Assembly: GCA_017744415.1 (NCBI GenBank)
Contig: JAGIBJ010000049.1
Span: 1 to 58,960 of the forward strand
Origin: Solirubrobacteraceae bacterium
GTDB lineage: Bacteria > Actinomycetota > Thermoleophilia > Solirubrobacterales > Solirubrobacteraceae
Direction of reading: 5' to 3'
Length of the DNA stretch: 58,960 bases
The position numbers and the translations under genes are program-made. Positions 52,239-58,960 of this stretch are shown here, piece by piece (position 1 is the stretch's first letter; every line of letters starts with the position of its first letter). The notes below the pieces were generated by a model that was not told the origin of the DNA, did no database searches, and saw nothing but the letters and a program-made list of their open reading frames with translations.

Positions 52239-52287
52239 CTCGCCGCGACGCCCAACCTGTCCGGTGATCCCAGGGCGTCGCGGCGAG
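52239..52287. terminator. 15-bp perfect hairpin between convergent genes
   Basis: CTCGCCGCGACGCCC (52239-52253) and its complement (52273-52287) enclose a 19-base loop, with a further GAGGCA/TGCCTC pair just outside on the left. It separates the lipoprotein gene from the convergent beta-helix gene. Confidence 0.55.
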
Positions 52288-52293
52288 TGTGCC

Positions 52294-53922
52294 TCACGGC
52301 GAGATCGGGACGCCGTTTCTCGTCCAGTTGCTCGTCGTCAGCACGCTTGGTCCCTGGTTGGTGTACAGCGCCGTCGACGGGCCGCCGGTGATCGTGAACC
52401 GGTCCAGGACGATGCGATGCAGGGTGGCCCCGCGGGCGGTGTCGACCCGCACGTTCGACGCCTTCGACGGGTTGGTGTCGCGGATCGTGATGTCACGCAT
52501 TACCACGTCATCGAGTGGCTGACCGCTCAGCTCGGCATCGGTCTCTTCGCTGTTCACGAGCACCGCCGGATGACCGACCGTCCCGCGCACCGCTTGCACC
52601 ACGGTCGCGCCGAGGATGCGAACGCCGCGCGGCGCCCAAGTCTTGAACGAGGGTTCGGCGGCCACGATGATCCCGGCTGCGTCGGACCGCTCCACGTACG
52701 AGTCGACGTACGTGATGTCGGTGCCGCCGATCACGCTGATGCCGCGGCCGCCGCGCGTCCCGATCACGCGCGCTCGCGTGATCGTGATGTTCTTGCAAGG
52801 CGCTCCGTCCTGCTGGTAGGACACCACTGCGACGCCGTCGTCGCCGCCGTCGGTGGCCGTGACGTCGGTGACGGTTCCGTTGCGGCTTCCACCGGTCATG
52901 TGGATGCTGTCGGCCTGGCTGTGGGTGACGCTCACGTTCGCGATCGTGAAGTTCGCCGCATCGTTGAGATACAGCTGGGCGTTGGAGAAGTTGACGCCGC
53001 GCACCGTGAGCCCCGAGGTGTCGAGGCTGCGCAGGCCGAAGGTCTCCCAGTTGTCGTGGCGGCGCGTCCAGTTCGTCAGACCGATCGTCAGGCCACCATC
53101 GAACGTGAGGTCGTCGCCATCGGCGAAGATCGCCGCCTGCTCCTCGTTGGTCGCGAGGATCGTGCCCGGACCGCGCACCCACGCACCGTCGCGCGAGACC
53201 CGTAGCACCGCGTCGTGGCGATACGTCTTGCCCGCGGAGATGTCGAGGTATTGCCCCGGGCCGACAGCATCGAGCGCGCGCTGAAGCGCGGCGGTGTCAT
53301 CGACGGCGTCGGAGCCGTTCGCTCCGAACTGCTCGGGCGTCACCCGCGTGCGGCCGGCCGGCCCGCCCGCGGGGCTCGGGGCCGGGCCCGGCGTCGCGGT
53401 GGGCGCCGGTGTCGGAGTTGGAGTCGGAGTGATCGAGGGCCGAGGCGAAGCGGTCGGCGTCGGCCGCGAGGTCGCAACGGGCGTCGGCGTCGGCCGCGGG
53501 GTCGCAGCGGGCGTCGGCGTTGGTGCCGGCCCGCTGCCGTGGACGATCATGAAGCGCCGCGTCCCGGCGTCGGCCTCGCTCGTGAACTTGTCGGCGTCAT
53601 CGGCAGTGCTGTTCCAGGCGTGCGCCGTCAGCGTGACCGGCCCCTCCGGCAGCGTGGCCGGGTCGAGCACGGCGGTGGAGCTCGTGCCGTCCGAGGACGG
53701 CACCCCCTGCGCCACCGCCGTGCTCCCGTGGTAGACCGTCACCCGGACCAGGATCTGCCCTGTGAACCGCAGCGTCGTCTTCTCGCTGATCGTGGAGTTC
53801 TCCGGGGGTGAGTCCCACGCGATCTTCACCTCCCCCGGCACCACGCACGCCGCGAGCGAGGCGGTGCCCAGCAATGCGGGCAGGGCGAGAAGGACGCGAC
53901 GAGCGGCACGGTTCAGGGACAT
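52294..53922 (-). CDS. Lipoprotein with right-handed beta-helix (pectate-lyase-like) domain
   Basis: A 542-residue lipoprotein: signal and lipobox (LAAC, Cys about 26), then a ~105-residue beta module [20 protein letters not shown] ... [15 protein letters not shown] shared with the 54053 gene. A Pro/Thr linker (about 133-190) leads to a beta-helix domain opening with [23 protein letters not shown], the pectate-lyase-superfamily start, and ending in repeating rungs ([35 protein letters not shown]). Probably polysaccharide binding or cleavage at the cell surface; catalytic residues not assigned. Confidence 0.85.
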   Translation of the reverse strand: MSLNRAARRVLLALPALLGTASLAACVVPGEVKIAWDSPPENSTISEKTTLRFTGQILVRVTVYHGSTAVAQGVPSSDGTSSTAVLDPATLPEGPVTLTAHAWNSTADDADKFTSEADAGTRRFMIVHGSGPAPTPTPAATPRPTPTPVATSRPTPTASPRPSITPTPTPTPAPTATPGPAPSPAGGPAGRTRVTPEQFGANGSDAVDDTAALQRALDAVGPGQYLDISAGKTYRHDAVLRVSRDGAWVRGPGTILATNEEQAAIFADGDDLTFDGGLTIGLTNWTRRHDNWETFGLRSLDTSGLTVRGVNFSNAQLYLNDAANFTIANVSVTHSQADSIHMTGGSRNGTVTDVTATDGGDDGVAVVSYQQDGAPCKNITITRARVIGTRGGRGISVIGGTDITYVDSYVERSDAAGIIVAAEPSFKTWAPRGVRILGATVVQAVRGTVGHPAVLVNSEETDAELSGQPLDDVVMRDITIRDTNPSKASNVRVDTARGATLHRIVLDRFTITGGPSTALYTNQGPSVLTTSNWTRNGVPISP

Positions 53923-54005
53923 GGGACCTGGTCACTTTCCGGGGGACAGCCACCTGAAGGTACGAGTCGCTGGTTCCCCCGACTGACCTCGCGGCGACAC
54001 ATCGT

Positions 54006-54045
54006 GCTCCTCGGGCGACACCGCAACCGGCGTCACCCGAGGAGC
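54006..54045 (-). terminator. 17-bp hairpin terminator of the GH26-like gene
   Basis: Arms 54006-54022 and 54029-54045 pair at all 17 positions in minus-strand RNA if two G-U pairs are allowed (54016/54035 and 54020/54031); these are C-A and A-C mismatches on the plus strand. It starts eight bases after the stop at 54053. This strand bias assigns it to the glycosidase mRNA. Confidence 0.65.
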
Positions 54046-54052
54046 GGCGCGG

Positions 54053-55663
<1,611 letters not shown>

Positions 55664-55734
55664 GGAACGCAGGCATTTCTATGGGACGGTAGGAGCGAGA
55701 ACGTATGCGGTAAATCCCGTTGCCACTGACCCCT

Positions 55735-55764
55735 GAGCGACATAAGGTGCGCCCCGAGCGACAT
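55735..55764 (+). promoter_or_regulatory. Direct repeats over the AraC gene start
   Basis: GAGCGACAT occurs at 55735-55743 and again at 55756-55764, 21 bp apart, that is two DNA turns. CCCC precedes both. The second copy contains the start codon at 55763. AraC-family proteins often bind such tandem direct repeats, so autoregulation is possible. Confidence 0.45.
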
Positions 55765-56716
55765 GGCTGGAACCTCCTACCAATGGGTCGACATGGTCGA
55801 TCGAGCCCTCGCCCGGCAGCACGTCGATCTGCGGGCCGAGCTCGCACGTTCGGGAATCGAACTCGGTGACGCCGGGGGCCGCCTCGGCCGCGACGTCACC
55901 GGCGCGGTGTGGCGCGTCGTCGACGAGCACGGCGGCGATCCGGCGTTCGGTGTGGCCCTCGCCCGGAGCGTCGACTACCTCGAGTTCGGCGAGCTCGGCG
56001 TCGCCATCGTCGCCGCCCCTGACCCCGAAGCCGCGCTCGCCCTGATGGCTCGTCACGCCGGCCTGCTCAGCGAGGAGGTCGTGATCACGGTCGAGCGCGG
56101 CCCGCGGACACTCGAACTGCGGATCGACCACGTCCGAACCCACTGGCGCGCCGCGGAGTTCGCCGCCGCACTGGTGATGCGGGTCCTGCGGGTGCGCTTC
56201 GCACCTTCGCTCCCGGTCATGCGGCTGGCGCTCGCTTTCAACAATCCACCGGCCCTCGGCGCCTACCAGCGCTACTTCCGCGGCGAGGTGACGATGAACG
56301 CCCCCGCCACGCGCCTCCTCCTCGATCGCACGGTGCTCGCCCGTCACGGCGTGCCGGATCCCGGCGGCATCGCGAGCCACTTCGACGCACTCCTCGCGCG
56401 ACGCGAGGCCGAGCTGGCGCAAACCCGCACCACCGCCGATGAGGTCCGCGAAGCGCTGCTCGAGGAGTTCGGGCCGGATTTTGGTGCCGTCGATGTGCTC
56501 GCCGGTCGGCTCCATCTCACGCCGCGCACCCTCCAGCGACGGCTACGTGCCGAAGGCACCTCCGCGTCCGAGGTGACCGACGACGTGCGCCGCGAGCTGG
56601 CTCGCGAGTGGCTTCACGACGGGCACCTGAGCCATGGGGAGATCGCCTATCGCCTCGGCTTCGCCCATCAGAGCTCGCTGTCTCGCGCCCTGCGGCGCTG
56701 GTGGGGCCACCACTGA
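55763..56716 (+). CDS. AraC-family transcriptional regulator
   Basis: A 317-residue regulator of the type with an N-terminal arabinose-binding-like domain (DUF: FGVALARSVDYLEFGELGVAI, RTLELRIDHVRTHW, FNNPPALGAYQRYF) and a C-terminal HTH_18 pair: TPRTLQRRLRAEGTSASEVTDDVRRELAREWL and SHGEIAYRLGFAHQSSLSRALRRW. It opens the right-hand locus; its gene is divergent from the mannanase gene, which may be its target. ATG 55763 lies inside one direct repeat. Confidence 0.9.
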   Translation: MAGTSYQWVDMVDRALARQHVDLRAELARSGIELGDAGGRLGRDVTGAVWRVVDEHGGDPAFGVALARSVDYLEFGELGVAIVAAPDPEAALALMARHAGLLSEEVVITVERGPRTLELRIDHVRTHWRAAEFAAALVMRVLRVRFAPSLPVMRLALAFNNPPALGAYQRYFRGEVTMNAPATRLLLDRTVLARHGVPDPGGIASHFDALLARREAELAQTRTTADEVREALLEEFGPDFGAVDVLAGRLHLTPRTLQRRLRAEGTSASEVTDDVRRELAREWLHDGHLSHGEIAYRLGFAHQSSLSRALRRWWGHH

Positions 56717-56866
56717 TCCCGCTCCGCGACCCCGCGAGCGGTTTCGTACGATGACCGAGCTCCTCCGTCGCCGGTCTCGGCCATCGAACGCACGCCGCTC
56801 CTTCCGCCCTCACCCGACCAGTCCGGAACGACCAAGGTCGCAGCGGCCGAGTTCCACCGGCATCGG

Positions 56867-57412
56867 ATGCTGGTCGGCCTCGTGCTCGCCATTCGCGAAA
56901 AGGGCCTCGCTCAAACGCAGGTGACGGACATCGTGCGCCATGCTGGCGCGTCGCGGCGCACGTTCTATCGCTATTTCGCCGACAAGGACGCCTGCTTCAT
57001 CGCGCTGGCCGAGTCGCTGTTCGAGCTCGTACGGTCCGAAGTCGAAGCCGCCATCGACCCGGCCGCGCCGTGGGAGTCGCAGATCGACGCGGCAATCGAC
57101 GTCTACCTGTCGATCATCGAGGCGGATCCCCCACTCGCCAGCGCCTTCCGCCACCACCTGCCTGCGCTCGGGGAGCGGGGATTGCAGATCGAGCGAGACA
57201 CCATGGATCGCTACGCCGAGATGGTGATCCGACTCTCCTCGACCGATCAGATGCGTCGCTCCGGCGTCGCGGCGGCGACCCCGGCGCTCGCGCTCATGTT
57301 GATCGGCGGGATCGACGCGGTCGTCGGCCGCGCGATCGCTGCCGACGAGCCGATCGGTGAGCTCGGGCCGGCGATCAAGGATCTCTTCAAGCGCTCGCTT
57401 CGCCCCGCCTAG
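56867..57412 (+). CDS. TetR-family regulator, start unclear
   Basis: A 181-residue regulator from the only in-frame ATG: MLVGLVLAIREKGLAQTQVTDIVRHAGASRRTFYRYFADKD is a canonical TetR N-terminus with helix 1 partly cut. In-frame codons upstream continue with plausible regulator sequence (KVAAAEFHRHR) back to a stop at 56714 but hold no ATG, GTG or TTG. An ATG at 56751 in another frame begins MTELLRRRSRP, so a one-base frameshift near 56770-56800 may have split the true start. The gene lies 188 bp upstream of the P450 and is its likely repressor. Confidence 0.8.
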   Translation: MLVGLVLAIREKGLAQTQVTDIVRHAGASRRTFYRYFADKDACFIALAESLFELVRSEVEAAIDPAAPWESQIDAAIDVYLSIIEADPPLASAFRHHLPALGERGLQIERDTMDRYAEMVIRLSSTDQMRRSGVAAATPALALMLIGGIDAVVGRAIAADEPIGELGPAIKDLFKRSLRPA

Positions 57413-57485
57413 CCGGGCAAAGCGCGCACTCGCACGGATGCGCGAGGCGGCCGAGCGTCAGCTCGCAGATCCAACGCGTCTCCAC

Positions 57486-57514
57486 TTGCACGACCGCGAA
57501 CGGGGGTGTAGCTT
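57486..57514 (+). promoter_or_regulatory. Probable P450 promoter
   Basis: TTGCAC (57486-57491) and TAGCTT (57509-57514) are spaced 17 bp apart, upstream of the P450 start with a predicted start site near 57521. The large palindrome begins directly after, at about +4. Confidence 0.5.
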
Positions 57515-57523
57515 GCCGCCCCA

Positions 57524-57557
57524 CCCCAGAGGGAGACTCGCGAGTCTCCCTCTGGGG
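57524..57557. promoter_or_regulatory. 34-bp perfect palindrome, candidate TetR operator
   Basis: Both halves are exact mirror complements with no central spacer (57524-57540 and 57541-57557; core GAGACTCGCGAGTCTC). It lies just downstream of the probable P450 promoter and about 110 bp after the TetR gene, so repression by roadblock is plausible. It could also be a hairpin in the P450 5' leader. Confidence 0.6.
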
Positions 57558-57599
57558 ACACCGCCGTCGGAGCAGCTCAGACGCCAGGAGGAGACGATC

Positions 57600-58960
57600 A
57601 TGACCGCGACCCACTACCGCATGCCGCCCCGCATGCGAGGCACCAGTCCCGGCAACACCGCGCGGTTCATCCTCGGCGGCCCAGTGCGCTACGCGGGCCG
57701 TCAACGCGCGCTCGGCCTGGGGGCCGTGAGCCTGCAGATCCCGGGCCTCGGCGCAGGTATCTCCGTCACCGACCCGAAACTGATCAAGCAGGTCTACACG
57801 GCCCCTGCCGACGTGGTGCACGGAGCCGACGAAGCCCCGCTCGCCGTCACGCTTGGCAGCCTCTCACCGTTCGCGCTCGACGAGGATCGCCACCTGGCGC
57901 AACGGCGGCTCCTGCTCCCACCGTTCCATGGCGCTCGCATGGGCGGATACGGCGCCATCTTCGAGGAGGAGGCCTTGCGCGAGATCGCGACGTGGCCACT
58001 GGATCATGATTTCCGCACGCTCGAGCCGATGAGCCGGATCACGCTTCGCGCGATCCTGCGGACCGTGTTCGGCGTGGCCGACCGGGCCTTCGACGAGCTG
58101 CTGGCGTTCCTGCCGCAGTGGGTCAGGCTCGGGAGCTACCTCACCACGGTTCCGCAGGTGCACCACGATCTCGGTCCGTGGAGCCCGTGGGGCCGGTTCC
58201 TGCGCTACCGCAAGCGCTTCGACGCCGCGATCCAGCGGCTCATCGCGGAAGGCCGGGCCGACGCACGGCTCGAGGAACGCGACGACGTGCTCGCCATGCT
58301 GCTGCAAGCCCGCTATGACGACGGCCAGCCGATCACCGATGCCGAACTCAAGGATCAGCTCTTGGCCATCCTCGTCGCCGGCCACGAGACCACGGCCAAC
58401 CAGCTCGCTTGGGGCACGGACCGATTGCGCCGGCACCCTGAGCTGATCTGGCGGCTTCGCGAGGAGGCACTGGCCGGCCGCTCCGAGCTGCGCGAGGCGA
58501 CGATCCGGGAGCTGCAGCGCAGCCGGCCGGTCGTCGGCGGGACGCTCCGCTGGGTCCGCAAGGACTTCGCCCTCGGCGATTGGCTCCTGCCGCCCGGCAC
58601 GCTGATCTACATCGACGCCGTCGCCCTGCACCACGATCCGGCGCTCTACCCTCGCCCCAGCCGCTTCGATCCCGATCGGTTCCTCGGGAAGAAACCGGCG
58701 ACGTACGAATGGGTGCCGTTCGGTGGCGGCCGGCGACGCTGCGTCGGCGCGGCGTTCGCGCACCTGGAGATGGATGTCATCCTGCGCACGCTGCTCTTGC
58801 ACGTCGAGATGGTTCCGACGACGGCGCGGCCGGAGGGTTGGCGTTTTCGCGGCGTGGCGTGGGCACCGGCCAAGGGCGGCGTCATGCGGATTCGCGCTCG
58901 TGCCGCCGCACCCGGACCGGCGTCGAACCTCCGGCTCGTGCCCGCTTCTACGGGCTCCGC
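57600..58960 (+). CDS. Cytochrome P450 (3' end outside window)
   Basis: At least 453 codons of a cytochrome P450 monooxygenase. The I-helix oxygen-activation motif is AGHETT (about residues 260-265), the K-helix ExxR is ELQR (304-307), the PERF region reads PSRFDPDRFLG and the haem loop FGGGRRRCVGAAFA has Cys about 381. ATG 57600 has AGGAGGAG upstream. The frame is still open at the window edge, past the usual end of the domain. Preceded by a TetR gene, a promoter and a large palindrome. Substrate unknown; a soluble, class I partner system would be expected. Confidence 0.95.
   Translation, partial: MTATHYRMPPRMRGTSPGNTARFILGGPVRYAGRQRALGLGAVSLQIPGLGAGISVTDPKLIKQVYTAPADVVHGADEAPLAVTLGSLSPFALDEDRHLAQRRLLLPPFHGARMGGYGAIFEEEALREIATWPLDHDFRTLEPMSRITLRAILRTVFGVADRAFDELLAFLPQWVRLGSYLTTVPQVHHDLGPWSPWGRFLRYRKRFDAAIQRLIAEGRADARLEERDDVLAMLLQARYDDGQPITDAELKDQLLAILVAGHETTANQLAWGTDRLRRHPELIWRLREEALAGRSELREATIRELQRSRPVVGGTLRWVRKDFALGDWLLPPGTLIYIDAVALHHDPALYPRPSRFDPDRFLGKKPATYEWVPFGGGRRRCVGAAFAHLEMDVILRTLLLHVEMVPTTARPEGWRFRGVAWAPAKGGVMRIRARAAAPGPASNLRLVPASTGS

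Overview
The window is about 70% GC and reads as a chromosomal segment of a high-GC actinomycete. Gene content (lone rpsD, methylmalonyl-CoA epimerase, DUF2510 and DUF2975 proteins, RDD protein, CGNR regulator, many GTG starts) fits Actinomycetota, most likely class Thermoleophilia/Solirubrobacterales; that placement is inference. I saw no insertion sequence, phage module, CRISPR array or integrase. The segment looks like vertically inherited chromosome with several accessory loci.

Layout. 1-1.9 kb: the end of a multicopper oxidase overlaps a ZIP metal transporter that carries an extra N-terminal extracytoplasmic domain. 1.9-5.2 kb: an ECF sigma/anti-sigma pair lies between two related secreted-protein genes. 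5.4-10.8 kb: rpsD, a lipoprotein-like protein, an AI-2E-family permease, a short FtsH and an alpha/beta hydrolase. 11-15 kb: a membrane GGDEF-EAL protein is flanked by two paralogous TetR-type regulators. 15-19 kb: MFS exporter, second ZIP, tRNA-Thr(CGT), a surface protein, DUF1304. 19-26.5 kb: LPG-synthase-like membrane protein, holB, secreted M11-like metallopeptidase, rarA, a 13-residue-repeat protein and an RDD protein. 26.5-31.4 kb: an amine-degradation locus (copper amine oxidase, a coupled 48-residue membrane protein, APC permease, GntR regulator). 31.5-37.7 kb: ABC exporter, secreted protein, M20 peptidase, TauE/SafE, methylmalonyl-CoA epimerase. 37.7-41.7 kb: a translationally coupled array of DUF2975 membrane proteins with one YozG-like XRE regulator, driven by a probable leaderless promoter with an operator palindrome. 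41.8-50.9 kb: DUF2510 protein, ychF, amidase, cupredoxin plus DUF4396, class V aminotransferase with CGNR regulator, 5'-3' exonuclease, ABC1 kinase. 51-55.7 kb: two secreted proteins sharing an LAxELG motif, then two lipoproteins (beta-helix and GH26-like mannanase) built on the same N-terminal module. 55.7-59 kb: AraC and TetR regulators and a cytochrome P450 that runs off the right edge.

Working together. Clear coupled units are oxidase-ZIP, sigma-anti-sigma, ABC ATPase-permease, permease/oxidase/small protein for amines, CGNR-aminotransferase, and the DUF2975 chain. A recurring architectural feature is long GC-rich hairpins without U-tracts in nearly every convergent gap; two have G-U pairing that shows which strand's RNA they fold in. 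The strongest candidates for something new are the DUF2975 array with its truncated first member, the 69-bp tandem hairpin repeats at 48.3-48.5 kb, the 34-bp perfect palindrome before the P450, and the two small repeat-protein families.
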